From an uncultured Oscillospiraceae bacterium (lineage in GTDB: Bacteria > Bacillota > Clostridia > Oscillospirales > Acutalibacteraceae), in NCBI GenBank assembly GCA_902478605.1, contig CABSLQ010000004.1:4962-68961 (forward strand): a DNA stretch of 64,000 nt, written 5' to 3'. The notes under the pieces were generated by a model that had not been told where the DNA came from, ran no database searches, and saw only the letters and a list, made by a program, of their open reading frames with translations. Of the stretch, positions 46,556-55,300 are shown in pieces; within the stretch, counting starts at the first letter, position 1; the number at the start of each line of letters is the position of its first letter. The position numbers were made by a program, and so were the translations under genes.

Positions 46556-47629
46556 ATGGAACAGAAAAAACTTCGCGTTGGCATTATCGGCGTCGGCAGC
46601 ATTTCGGAGGTTCATATCGCGGGCTATCAGGCCGATCCGCGCGCCGAGATTGTGGCGTTCTGCGACATCAACGAGGAGCTGCTTAAGAAGAAGGGCGAGA
46701 AGTACGGAGTGACCAACCTGTTCACCGACGTGAACGAAATGGTCAAAATGGAGGATCTGGACGCGGTGAGCGTGTGCACCTGGAACGCGGCCCATGCCCC
46801 CTGCACCATTGCGGCGCTTAACGCGGGCAAGCACGTGCTGTGCGAAAAGCCGATGGCCATGTCGGTGGCCGAGGCTCAAGCCATGCGCGAAGCGGCGCAG
46901 CGCAATGGCAAGCTGCTGATGATCGGGTTTGTCCGCCGGTTCGGCAGCGACACCGCCATGGTGCAGGACTTCATCGATCAGGGCTTCTTCGGCGATTTTT
47001 ATTATGCCAAGGCCACCTATCTGCGCCGCAACGGCAACCCCGGCGGCTGGTTTGGGGATAAGAAGCGCTCGGGCGGCGGCCCGCTCATCGATCTCGGCGT
47101 GCATGTCATCGACCTGGTGCGCTATCTGATGGGCAACCCGAAGCCCGTCTCGGTGTACGGCGCGACCTTCCAGAAGCTGCTCAACCGGCCGAACATCAAA
47201 AAGGCGCCCGGGCAGTATGTGTCCGCCGGGGCCAGCGATAACGATGTCTGCGACGTGGAGGATCTCGCTTCGGTGATGATCCGGTTTGACAACGGCGCGG
47301 TGCTCTCGGTGGAAGCGAGCTTCAGCCTCAACATCAAAACGGATGAGGGCAAGGTTCAGCTGTTCGGTACCAAGGGCGGCGCGAAGCTCGAATCGGATCT
47401 GGAGCTGTATGGCGAAATGGGCGGCTATATGACCAACACCACCCTCGCCTCCGGTTCCGGTTCCGACTTCAACGGCCTGTTTGAGCGGGAAATGAATCAC
47501 TTCGTCTCCTGCGTTCTGGATGGCACCCCCTGCCGTGCACCGGCTGAGGACGGCGTGACGCTCATGCGTATTCTGGAGTCGGCGTATGAGTCCGCACGTA
47601 CCGGCCACGAAGTTGTTATTAACAATTGA
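46556..47629 (+). CDS. Gfo/Idh/MocA family oxidoreductase
   Basis: 357 residues. Rossmann start VGIIGVGSISEVHIAGYQ, EKP motif VLCEKPMAMSVAEAQ (about 93-107), and the family D-x-x-x-H region GGPLIDLGVHVIDLVRYLMGNP (in parts GGPLIDLGVHVID and LVRYLMGNP, about 178-199). Normal length. Second gene of the pair with the TIM-barrel isomerase; together they probably oxidise and isomerise a sugar or cyclitol. The perfect palindromic terminator follows 17 bases later. Confidence 0.92.
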   Translation: MEQKKLRVGIIGVGSISEVHIAGYQADPRAEIVAFCDINEELLKKKGEKYGVTNLFTDVNEMVKMEDLDAVSVCTWNAAHAPCTIAALNAGKHVLCEKPMAMSVAEAQAMREAAQRNGKLLMIGFVRRFGSDTAMVQDFIDQGFFGDFYYAKATYLRRNGNPGGWFGDKKRSGGGPLIDLGVHVIDLVRYLMGNPKPVSVYGATFQKLLNRPNIKKAPGQYVSAGASDNDVCDVEDLASVMIRFDNGAVLSVEASFSLNIKTDEGKVQLFGTKGGAKLESDLELYGEMGGYMTNTTLASGSGSDFNGLFEREMNHFVSCVLDGTPCRAPAEDGVTLMRILESAYESARTGHEVVINN

Positions 47630-47646
47630 TAACATAAACAATTAGT

Positions 47647-47680
47647 AAACGCCTGGAGCAATTGCTCCAGGCGTTTTTAT
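47647..47680. terminator. bidirectional terminator, perfect palindrome
   Basis: A 30-base perfect inverted repeat: AAACGCCTGGAGCAA (47647-47661) with TTGCTCCAGGCGTTT (47662-47676), followed by TTAT. It serves the convergent oxidoreductase and ribokinase genes. Confidence 0.9.
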
Positions 47681-47710
47681 CTCCTGCGGGTGCGGTTTTA
47701 TTTGGCCGCA

Positions 47711-48652
47711 TCATCCCAGCAAATGCGCACAGGCTTCCTCTTCCCGTCCCCGGAGGAATGCCTCGACCTCTTCCCGCGTAGGGATGGAGCTGCTGGCCCC
47801 GGAGCGGGACACCGTGATGGCGGAAGCGGCGGTGGCATAGGTGATCGCCGCGTCGGTCAGGCCGCCCTCCTCCAGCCGGGTGGCCAGTGCCCCGACAAAG
47901 GTATCGCCGGCGGCGGTGGTGTCCACCACGGTGGTCTCAAAGATGCCGTGCTGCCAAACGGTGCCGCCGCGGTTGTACGCACAGCCATCGCTGCCGAGGG
48001 TGATGATGGCCTGTTCCACGCCGCGGGCACACAGCGCGCGCACCGCTTCGGCCGTTTCCGCGGGGGTATCGATGCCGGTCCCGAGCAGGGCGGCTGCTTC
48101 ACTGCGGTTAGGAACGAAGATATCGGTATAGGTGAGGAGCTCCGGATCGAACGGTGCCATGGGGGCCGGGTTGAGCAGTACCCTGGCATCGTTTTCCTTG
48201 GCGAGACGGGCGGCGCAAACCACCGAATCCATCGGAATTTCAAACTGCAGCAGCACCAGATCCGCCCAGCGGAACAGCGGGGCGCAGCTCTCCACCCGGG
48301 CGGGCGTGACGCGGGCGTTAGCGCCCCGGTCAAGCAGGATATGGTTGTCGCCGCCGCACACGGTGATGACCGCAATGCCGGTAGAGCCATCTGCCTCCCC
48401 CACCGCGGCGGTGTCCACGCCGCTGGCCGCCAGGTTGTCGCGCAGGGCTTTGCCAAAGAGGTCCTGCCCGACGCAGCCGATCATCTTTACCTGTGCGCCC
48501 AAACGGGCGGCGGCCAATGCCTGATTGGCTCCCTTCCCTCCCGGAATGGTGCGGAAATCGCTGCCGGTCAGCGTTTCGCCGAGGGCAGGCAGCCGCGCCG
48601 TATGAATGACGAGATCCATATTGTTGCTTCCCACAACCAGAACACGCTGCAT
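47711..48652 (-). CDS. rbsK: ribokinase
   Basis: PfkB-family kinase phosphorylating ribose at O5; 313 residues. NMDLVIHTARLPALGETLTG (about 11-30) with the sugar-binding GGKGANQALAAARLGA (about 38-53), and the C-terminal signature DTTAAGDTFVGALA (about 246-259), with catalytic Asp in AAGDTF. TATACT is visible about 60 bases upstream on the minus strand. It stands alone and no ribose transporter is near, but the adenine deaminase at 49.7 kb fits nucleoside salvage. Substrate specificity within PfkB proteins is inferred. Confidence 0.9.
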   Translation of the reverse strand: MQRVLVVGSNNMDLVIHTARLPALGETLTGSDFRTIPGGKGANQALAAARLGAQVKMIGCVGQDLFGKALRDNLAASGVDTAAVGEADGSTGIAVITVCGGDNHILLDRGANARVTPARVESCAPLFRWADLVLLQFEIPMDSVVCAARLAKENDARVLLNPAPMAPFDPELLTYTDIFVPNRSEAAALLGTGIDTPAETAEAVRALCARGVEQAIITLGSDGCAYNRGGTVWQHGIFETTVVDTTAAGDTFVGALATRLEEGGLTDAAITYATAASAITVSRSGASSSIPTREEVEAFLRGREEEACAHLLG

Positions 48653-48832
48653 AACATAACCCTTCCTTTCCTCTCGCCGGGGCGGTCTTTGTGCTCAGTA
48701 TACCACGGCGGGACGGAAAGATCCATTTCATTTTCTGGCTGAATATCGGGCGGGAAGGCCGTGCACGGGAAAGGAAAACAGACCGCTGTCGGGAACCGCC
48801 GCAGGCAGAGAGGACAGGGCTTTTCCGTCCTG

Positions 48833-49330
48833 CTACTCGAAGGACAGCTCGCGTATGCCGTCCTCCAACAGATAACACATCTCCTCGTGCACGCTGGCGT
48901 CCGCGGCGATTTGGGTGATATCCAGCTTGATATAGTTCACTTCCGCCTGCGCGAGAACCTCCCCCGCTGTGTTCAGGATAGCGGCGGATACCCGCAGAAA
49001 CCGCGATGACTCCCGTTCCACCCGGCTTCGGCCGAACAGCGGAACCGCATAGGGCACCGGCTTCCGGTATTTAACTTCTATGGAGGTAGTCACGCCCCAG
49101 GTGTCCTCCGATTGGCACCAGCAGGCACGCAGGCCCAGTTCATCCAGCATGGCGGCAATCAGACCGCCGTGGACGCGGCCGGGGTAGCTTTGATGTTCCT
49201 CACGGAACTGAAAGGCGGTCATCACGCTGCCGTCCTCCATGTTGTAGAAGGGGGCGCGCACACCGAAAGGGTTATCCAAACCGCAGATGACGCACATGCG
49301 GCTGTTTCTCTGTTTGCTTAGAACTTTCAT
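48833..49330 (-). CDS. PaaI-like hotdog-fold thioesterase
   Basis: 165 residues from the ATG at 49330, after AGAAGG. Hotdog fold: EHQSYPGRVHGGLIAAMLDEL (in parts EHQSYPGRVHGG and LIAAMLDEL, about 46-66) is the helix with the conserved H-G-G and Asp/Glu of PaaI-type acyl-CoA thioesterases. An N-terminal CVICGLDNPFG is a small Cys motif common in such clostridial proteins. The acyl substrate is unknown. Upstream of ribokinase on the same strand but 180 bases apart. Confidence 0.85.
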   Translation of the reverse strand: MKVLSKQRNSRMCVICGLDNPFGVRAPFYNMEDGSVMTAFQFREEHQSYPGRVHGGLIAAMLDELGLRACWCQSEDTWGVTTSIEVKYRKPVPYAVPLFGRSRVERESSRFLRVSAAILNTAGEVLAQAEVNYIKLDITQIAADASVHEEMCYLLEDGIRELSFE

Positions 49331-49672
49331 GCCATACAAACCTTCTCTCCTGCAAAGAAATGGCCTATGCCTTAGGATAAACGGGAAGGCCGCGGCCGGT
49401 GCCCATTATGGCCCGCCGGCGCTTTTTCCTCGGCGGGAACCAGTCCGCCGCCGTCCAAAACCCTGCCGGGAGGTCTGCTGCACGGCAGCAGGCCTTATGA
49501 AATCCCGTTCATTCTATCCTACCATGTCCGGCGGCACACGTCAACAACCGCCGCAGGGGGCGGCATGCCGTGCATGCCCGGCGAAAAGCCTCTTGTGTAT
49601 TGGCGCGGGAGCCGGTATAATACAGGTAAAAGCGGGTATATGCCGCGGTTATGCAGAAAGAGGGGACGGCAC
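49331..49672. other. divergent intergenic region
   Basis: 342 bases between the thioesterase (minus) and adenine deaminase (plus). Apart from the promoter at 49593-49621 and a weak GC-rich inverted repeat near 49419-49438, I see no gene or RNA. Confidence 0.5.
49593..49621 (+). promoter_or_regulatory. sigma-A promoter for adenine deaminase
   Basis: TTGTGT (49593-49598), a 17-base spacer and a perfect TATAAT (49616-49621), 51 bases before the ATG at 49673. Confidence 0.7.
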
Positions 49673-51370
49673 ATGAAAACGCTGCTGAAAAACGGAACCG
49701 TCGTGAATGTCTTTACGGGAGAACTGGAACGTGCCAACGTGCTGGTGGAGGATGCCGCCATTATCGGCGTAGGGGATTATACCGAGACCGATGCCGAACG
49801 GATCGTGGATGTGGCGGGAAAATATCTTTGCCCCGGCTTTATCGACGGGCATATCCATCTGGAAAGCACCATGCTGACGCCGGTGGAATTTGCAAAGGCG
49901 GCGATCCCGCACGGGACGACGGCGGTGGTGGCGGATCCGCATGAGATTGCCAACGTCTGCGGCCGAGAGGGCATCGCTTTTATGCTGGAAGCGAGCGAAC
50001 ATATTCCCCTGACGGTGTATATCATGCTGCCCTCCTGCGTGCCGGCAACCCGCTTTGACGAAACGGGCGCCGTGCTGGGGGCGGCGGAGCTGGAATCCTT
50101 TTATGCCCACCCGCGGGTGCTGGGCCTGGCGGAGATGATGAACTACCCCGGCGTGCTGGCGGGGGATCCCGGCGTAATGGAAAAAATTGAGGCTGCGCGC
50201 CGCCACGGGCGCCTCATCAACGGCCACGCCCCGCTGGTATCCGGCCGGGATTTGGATCGATACGTTGCGGCGGGCATCCGCGACGATCACGAATGTTCAT
50301 CCGCCGAGGAGGCGAAGGAACGCATACGCAAGGGACAGCGGGTTATGATCCGGCAGGGAACGGCGGCCAGAAACCTGCAGGCGCTGCTGCCGCTTTTTGA
50401 GGAGCCGTGGGCGCCCCGCTGCCTGCTGGTCACCGACGACAAGCAGCCGGCGGACCTGTTAAACGGCGGGCACATCGACGATATGATCCGGCAGGCAGCG
50501 CGGGCGGGGAAAGACCCGATCACCGGCATTCGTATGGCCACCCTTTGGGCGGCGGAGTATTTCGGGCTGCGGGACATGGGCGCTGTTGCGCCCGGATACA
50601 CGGCGGATCTGCTGGTGCTGGACGATTTGGATACGGTCGCAGTGCGCGCGGTCTATCGCGCCGGCGCGCTGGCGGCGGAAAACGGTGCGGCGCTCCCCTT
50701 CCCGGAGCCGGCGATCCGGCCGGAATTGAAAACGGCCGTGTGCCAATCCTTTCACATGCAAGAGCTGTCAGAGGACGATTTTCGTATCGGGGAGCAGGGC
50801 GTGCAGGATTGCCGCGTAATCCGGCTGGTCAAGGATCAACTGCTGACAGAGGAATGGATTACGCCGGTGAACTTTGAACAGGCACAGGGGATCGACTTGA
50901 CGCGGGATATCCTGAAAATTGCCGTAATAGAGCGGCATCGGAACACAGGGCATCGTGGCCTGGGCTTTTTGTCGGGCACGGGGCTCCGGCGCGGCGCCAT
51001 AGCGGCTTCTGTTTCCCATGATTCCCACAACCTGATTGTCATCGGAACCAATGAAAAGGATATGGCCGCGGCGGCCAACCGGATTCGCACACTGGGCGGC
51101 GGCAGCGTGGTGATCGATCAGGGACAGGTGGTGGCTGAAATGCCGCTGCCTCTGGCGGGGCTGATGACCGATGTACCGGCCGCGGTGATCGCACAGCAGA
51201 ACGAGCGGCTGCGGGAAGCCGTGCACACGCTGGGGGTGCCGGCAGATATAGAGCCCTTCATGACCATGGCCTTCGTCAGCCTGACCGTTATCCCCCATCT
51301 TAAAATGACAACCCTGGGACTTGTCGACGTCGATCGGCAGCAGATCGTGCCGCTGGTTGTCCACCGGTAA
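49673..51370 (+). CDS. ade: adenine deaminase
   Basis: Metal-dependent amidohydrolase converting adenine to hypoxanthine; 565 residues from the ATG at 49673 (AAAGAGG upstream). GFIDGHIHLESTMLTP (about 57-72) has the metal H-x-H, HGTTAVVADPHEIANV (about 83-98) the next ligands and NGHAPLVSG (about 183-191) a further His. The long C-terminal domain ends with GLVDVDRQQIVPLV. It fits purine salvage. Own promoter; probably ends at the hairpin 51637-51671. Confidence 0.94.
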   Translation: MKTLLKNGTVVNVFTGELERANVLVEDAAIIGVGDYTETDAERIVDVAGKYLCPGFIDGHIHLESTMLTPVEFAKAAIPHGTTAVVADPHEIANVCGREGIAFMLEASEHIPLTVYIMLPSCVPATRFDETGAVLGAAELESFYAHPRVLGLAEMMNYPGVLAGDPGVMEKIEAARRHGRLINGHAPLVSGRDLDRYVAAGIRDDHECSSAEEAKERIRKGQRVMIRQGTAARNLQALLPLFEEPWAPRCLLVTDDKQPADLLNGGHIDDMIRQAARAGKDPITGIRMATLWAAEYFGLRDMGAVAPGYTADLLVLDDLDTVAVRAVYRAGALAAENGAALPFPEPAIRPELKTAVCQSFHMQELSEDDFRIGEQGVQDCRVIRLVKDQLLTEEWITPVNFEQAQGIDLTRDILKIAVIERHRNTGHRGLGFLSGTGLRRGAIAASVSHDSHNLIVIGTNEKDMAAAANRIRTLGGGSVVIDQGQVVAEMPLPLAGLMTDVPAAVIAQQNERLREAVHTLGVPADIEPFMTMAFVSLTVIPHLKMTTLGLVDVDRQQIVPLVVHR

Positions 51371-51706
51371 AACAGGCGAACCATACACCGGAGGGTCTTT
51401 GGGATTTACAAAAAGGATAAAACATATAGAAGTTTATATAATGTATAGATTTGGCAGCGCGGGGGCCCCTGTGGGGAAGGGTGGGTACCCGCCGGTTTAA
51501 AGGGATGGCGCCGCGATCGGCTGGCCGCCGGTATACGAACATACTGGCGCTGCCTTGCCGATACAGGCCGGTGGCCGCCGGAAAAATAAAGCATGCAGGC
51601 CGCCTTGCGGGATACAGGCGTGGGAACCGGGAAAACGCAGCGGCGGTGCGCAGTACGCGCACCGCCGCTGCATTTTGCATCCAGGGCAGTCTCCTCTTGA
51701 ACACAG
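51371..51706. other. intergenic region with AT-rich patch and hairpin
   Basis: About 340 bases without a supported gene. An AT-rich patch (51410-51450) contains TATAAT at 51437-51442 but no matching -35. A perfect 15-base stem, GCAGCGGCGGTGCGC (51637-51651) with GCGCACCGCCGCTGC (51657-51671), is followed by ATTTTGC and may end the adenine deaminase message or a short unknown RNA. Confidence 0.45.
51637..51675 (+). terminator. hairpin, possible terminator
   Basis: Perfect 15-base GC-rich stem with a five-base loop (AGTAC), T run short (ATTTT). Located 266 bases after the adenine deaminase stop. Confidence 0.5.
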
Positions 51707-51744
51707 AAAAAGACTACCGGCGGCAACCCATACCGCCGGTAGTC
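51707..51744 (-). terminator. terminator of the LRR/solute-binding gene
   Basis: On the minus strand GACTACCGGCGG (51744-51733) pairs with CCGCCGGTAGTC (51723-51712) and is followed by TTTTTC. It lies just beyond the stop at 51750. Confidence 0.87.
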
Positions 51745-51749
51745 CGGGC

Positions 51750-53228
51750 TTATGGTAATTTCGCAATGGCTGCGTTGGCGTCGTCCACGTTCTGCTGCAT
51801 GACCCCGGCGTAAGAATCCAGCACCGATTTGACCTGCGAGGAATTGCCGCTTAACAGCTTCTGCCAGATTTCGTACGTGTATCCGCTGCCGAAGAAGGTG
51901 TTGTCCTGATACGAGACATACTCGATAACCTCTCTTGCCTGGTCATTGATATAGAAATTATCGAGATCGTTGCCCTCCGGTGAAAAAACATACCGCAGGA
52001 AATACGGTACCGCTTCGGCATTTTTGGCGCCGACCGGGATGCCATAGGCGGAATATTCGAACAGGGGCTGCTTGGTGGAATTGGTCGGCACCGGGACCAC
52101 CCCCAGATTGTCCGAGGCGATCAGGGTCGTATATGCCCCGTTGTCCTTTTCGGTCGCGCTGGAGTATCCGCAGGAGAAAAGTATCTTTCCGGTTTCAAAC
52201 TGAACGGGATCCGAAGCGCCGGCCGCCAGCCTTTTGGAGATGGCATCGATCAGTATCTCATAGCGCTTGACCGTCTCCTGCGAGTTGATCATGGAAACGG
52301 CTTTCCCGCTTTGATAATCATAATACCAAAAGCATCCGCCGAAGCAAGCGGCATACGTTTCATTCAGTCCGGTGATCCCGAAATAATCGCTTCCGTTTCC
52401 GTTGGCCTTCAGGAAGGTGTCGCACATGCTCCAGAGCGTATCCCAGGTCCAGTCCTCCGGATTGTTTTTCCAGATCGTATAATCGACCACCCCGTCCGAG
52501 ATCGCCTGCAGCTTGTCGATTCTGGGATCCTCGCTGCTTCCAAAGGGATAGGTCATATAGACGTTATCGCTCCCGGCAACCAGCTGGAATGCCGCATTGA
52601 AGCAGTCGCGGAAGGCATACTTTCCGATCGTTTCAACCGAGGCGGGGATCGTGATATCACGGATCAGGCTGAACCGGAATGCGCCGTCACGAATCTCTTC
52701 AAGCCCTTGCGGGAGGCGCAGCTGTGTCAGCGAGCAGGTCGCCGCCAGGGCGTAATTGTCAATCACCTTCAAGCCGCCCGGCAGACGAATATACTGCAGG
52801 AACAGACATCTTTCAAAGGCCCGCTCTGAAAGCTCCGTAATGCCGTCGCCGACGTATACCGCCTCCACATTGGTCATCCCGAAGCAGAGCTGGGGCGGGA
52901 TAACCTTTACGCTGTCCGGAATCACCAGAACCTGGATATCCTCCAGATCCCAGGCATCGTTCCAGCCGAACACAATCTCCTCCACGCCGTCCGGAATGAC
53001 GACCTTCTTCGCCGTGCCGGAATAGAGCGTCAGAACCTTGCCGTTATCCTCCAGCTCAAAATCGGATTCCTTGGAAACCTCCTCTTCGGTAAACGTAGAT
53101 TCCTTTACGGGCGCCTGAATGGTCAGCTTTATCGGGAGGCGGGCCACCTGCTGTCCGTCCGTCATCGTGACGACCGCCGTGATATACCCGTTTTCGCCCG
53201 GAATAATGACGCCGAAATTGTCCCGCAC
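51750..53228 (-). CDS. LRR and solute-binding protein domains, distal part of a frameshifted gene
   Basis: Distal half of a surface protein. The frame is open upstream of the GTG at 53228: about 17 further residues (LVTVSEFYKLAAVSAV) continue the domain cut off at the end of the upstream gene. Order: end of a beta-sandwich domain (GVIIPGENGYITAVVTMTDG), BspA-type leucine-rich repeats (about 70-215; LEDIQVLVIPDSVKVIP, LQYIRLPGGLKVID, IRDITIPASVETIGKYAF), then the C-terminal half of a type-1 solute-binding protein (about 230-492; EDWTWDTLW, FETGKILFSCGY, YGIPVGAKNAE). No signal peptide or lipobox of its own. The joined protein would be about 1170 residues. Confidence 0.72.
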   Translation of the reverse strand: MRDNFGVIIPGENGYITAVVTMTDGQQVARLPIKLTIQAPVKESTFTEEEVSKESDFELEDNGKVLTLYSGTAKKVVIPDGVEEIVFGWNDAWDLEDIQVLVIPDSVKVIPPQLCFGMTNVEAVYVGDGITELSERAFERCLFLQYIRLPGGLKVIDNYALAATCSLTQLRLPQGLEEIRDGAFRFSLIRDITIPASVETIGKYAFRDCFNAAFQLVAGSDNVYMTYPFGSSEDPRIDKLQAISDGVVDYTIWKNNPEDWTWDTLWSMCDTFLKANGNGSDYFGITGLNETYAACFGGCFWYYDYQSGKAVSMINSQETVKRYEILIDAISKRLAAGASDPVQFETGKILFSCGYSSATEKDNGAYTTLIASDNLGVVPVPTNSTKQPLFEYSAYGIPVGAKNAEAVPYFLRYVFSPEGNDLDNFYINDQAREVIEYVSYQDNTFFGSGYTYEIWQKLLSGNSSQVKSVLDSYAGVMQQNVDDANAAIAKLP

Positions 53229-53259
53229 GGCCGAAACGGCGGCCAGCTTGTAAAATTCC

Positions 53260-53280
53260 GAAACGGTTACTAGGCCAGGC
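53260..53280 (-). other. apparent -1 frameshift junction
   Basis: The upstream frame ends ...DKALKDGLA at TAG (53272-53270). Reading one base back gives LVTVSEFYKLAA..., which continues into the downstream gene and completes a domain usually seen whole in clostridial surface proteins. No slippery heptamer is present, so a one-base deletion (mutation or assembly error) is more likely than programmed frameshifting. Confidence 0.7.
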
Positions 53281-55273
53281 CGTCTTTCAGGGCCTTATCC
53301 AGATCCTCTCTGGTCGTGGCGTTGGTACAGGTGAGTGTCGCCAAAACGCTGCCCAGAGCATTTTCCATGGGGCTGGTGTCGCCCTGCGCACCTTCGCGGG
53401 TAACGGTAATCGTATACGTCTGTTCATACCCCTTCGTATTGGCCACGGTGATCGTCACGTCCTGCGGCACCCCTACGCGCAGGCCGGTGTTCCCCTCCAG
53501 GGATATAAACGTGGTATTGGCGGCTGTCGTGTAATGGACGTCAAGCTGTTCCACCTCGTTCGGTACCGACAGCGTATACGCCAATATCTGCGGATCAAAG
53601 GGCGGCGTCAGCGCATAGCCCACATCCAGCGATGTCAGGGAGGCGGCCGGCTCACGTTCGCGATATACCCGGATCGTGTATGCACTCACACCGCCCGCGT
53701 CGTTGTTCACGGCGATCACGACGTCGGTGGACGCGCCCTCAACAAAGCCTCCGTTTCCGGTAATGCCGCTCAGCGATGCCCCATCGGCCAGGGTATAGGC
53801 AATCTGCAGCTGATCCACATGGTATGGCACGGTGATTTCATAATAGTTTCTTCTGTAATCGAAGGGATCCGAGAGCGTATACCCCACATCCAGAGAGGTC
53901 AGCGCGTTGGGAAATACCCGGTGGAAGAAATCCTTATCCACCTCCACGACCTTGCGGTAATCCCCGCCGTAGGACCATTTTATCCACGCCTCGTCAAAAT
54001 CGGGGTCGCAGTCGACCGCATCGCCTCCTGCGACGGGATTTCCGTTTTCATCCGATTCATATAGGGTGGGATTCGCAAAATAGATGTCGCGCAGATGCGT
54101 GTTGCCTTCGCCGCCCATCAGGGCGCTCATCTGAAGCCGGTCGCCCTTGGCGGTAAAGGTATAGGAAAGCTTATCTCCTTCTTCCACATAGGACACCTCG
54201 GGCTGCACCGTATCCGCCCGCACCAGTATTTTGCGGCCGTCGAGCGCCGTGCCGTCCAGGAAAAAGACCGGCTCTGTGCCCTGCACATATTTCCACTGTA
54301 CTGTAAAGGTGTAGGTTTTCCCGGCCTGAACCGTCACGCTGTTATCCAGGCCCGCATCCGACCATTCGCTCATATGCATGGCCAATATGGTGTTGGCGGG
54401 ATTCCGTTCCTTGGTTACGCTGAGTGTATAGTGCGTGATCGTACCGCTCTTGTTGGTGACGACGATGACCACGTTTTTCGTCTCGCCCTCCCGGAAGTCC
54501 TCATTGCCGGTGATCGAGGCACTGACGCCGTCGGCGCCGAGCACGTATTGAATATCCAGGCTATCCGCCGTATACGGCACCGTTACGGTATAGAAGTAGG
54601 TCGTGTAATCGAACGCCGGCGACAGCGGATAGCCCACGTCCAGCGAAAGCAGCGATTCGGCACACTCATTTTCGAAGAAATCGCCTGCCACCTGCAGCGT
54701 CTGCTGGTTGCCGCCCATATAGTGCGACCACAGCGGATCAAAATCGGCGTTGCAGTCGATTTCGGTGCCGGTCTTGTTGCCGGCCGCGTCCGACTCATAC
54801 AGGGCGGGGCAGGCAAAATAGATCTCCTGCTCCTCGCCCCAGCTGTTTTCGCCCAGGGCCGCCCCCATCTCAAAGGTACTTCCCTGTGCCGTAAAGGTGT
54901 AGCGCAGCGTTCCGTTGCGCACATCGAAGGACGCGCCCTCCTGGGGAGTGTTTGCCACGATCAGGGCTTTGGTGCTGCCGATCGCATCGCCGTACAGGGA
55001 GAAGTTGGTGCCCTCTCCCGTTACCGAGCGCCACAGCACGGTAAAGGTGTAGGTTTTGCCGCTTTCCACCGCTACACTGGTATAGATCGACTGCCCCGCG
55101 GTGTAATTTCCCATCTTATAGGCGGTCAGCGTGGTTCCCCCCGCGTTTGCCGCAGCCTGCAGGCCGGCTGCCAGCGGCATCGCCAGTATCCCGAACAGGA
55201 GACAGACCGCCGTCAAAAGCACTTTGACCCGCCGCGAGGCGATCGAGATCCGTCTGAAGCATGTATGCAGCAT
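53270..55273 (-). CDS. secreted protein with CBM-like and cadherin-like domains, proximal part of a frameshifted gene
   Basis: 667 residues to the stop. Signal peptide about 1-42 (VKVLLTAVCLLFGILAMPLAAG). Two similar carbohydrate-binding-like beta domains (about 45-205 and 300-460; each with GKTYTFTV, LRYTF or LSYTF, and ALYESD or TLYESD) and three cadherin-like beta-sandwich repeats beginning SLDVGYPLS, SLDVGYTLS and SLDVGYALT. The last 30 residues start a further domain that is cut and continues in another frame (see 51750-53228). Strong ribosome site GAAGGAGGA. Probably a surface glycan- or ligand-binding protein. It follows a DUF4855 lipoprotein gene by 27 bases. Confidence 0.8.
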   Translation of the reverse strand: MLHTCFRRISIASRRVKVLLTAVCLLFGILAMPLAAGLQAAANAGGTTLTAYKMGNYTAGQSIYTSVAVESGKTYTFTVLWRSVTGEGTNFSLYGDAIGSTKALIVANTPQEGASFDVRNGTLRYTFTAQGSTFEMGAALGENSWGEEQEIYFACPALYESDAAGNKTGTEIDCNADFDPLWSHYMGGNQQTLQVAGDFFENECAESLLSLDVGYPLSPAFDYTTYFYTVTVPYTADSLDIQYVLGADGVSASITGNEDFREGETKNVVIVVTNKSGTITHYTLSVTKERNPANTILAMHMSEWSDAGLDNSVTVQAGKTYTFTVQWKYVQGTEPVFFLDGTALDGRKILVRADTVQPEVSYVEEGDKLSYTFTAKGDRLQMSALMGGEGNTHLRDIYFANPTLYESDENGNPVAGGDAVDCDPDFDEAWIKWSYGGDYRKVVEVDKDFFHRVFPNALTSLDVGYTLSDPFDYRRNYYEITVPYHVDQLQIAYTLADGASLSGITGNGGFVEGASTDVVIAVNNDAGGVSAYTIRVYREREPAASLTSLDVGYALTPPFDPQILAYTLSVPNEVEQLDVHYTTAANTTFISLEGNTGLRVGVPQDVTITVANTKGYEQTYTITVTREGAQGDTSPMENALGSVLATLTCTNATTREDLDKALKDGLA

Positions 55274-55300
55274 AAGACTATCCTCCTTCGAAATGCAGCG

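Noticed and set aside
53260..53280. Programmed ribosomal frameshift at the surface protein junction
   Set aside because: No X-XXY-YYZ heptamer, and no convincing downstream pseudoknot by eye; a base deletion or assembly error is simpler.
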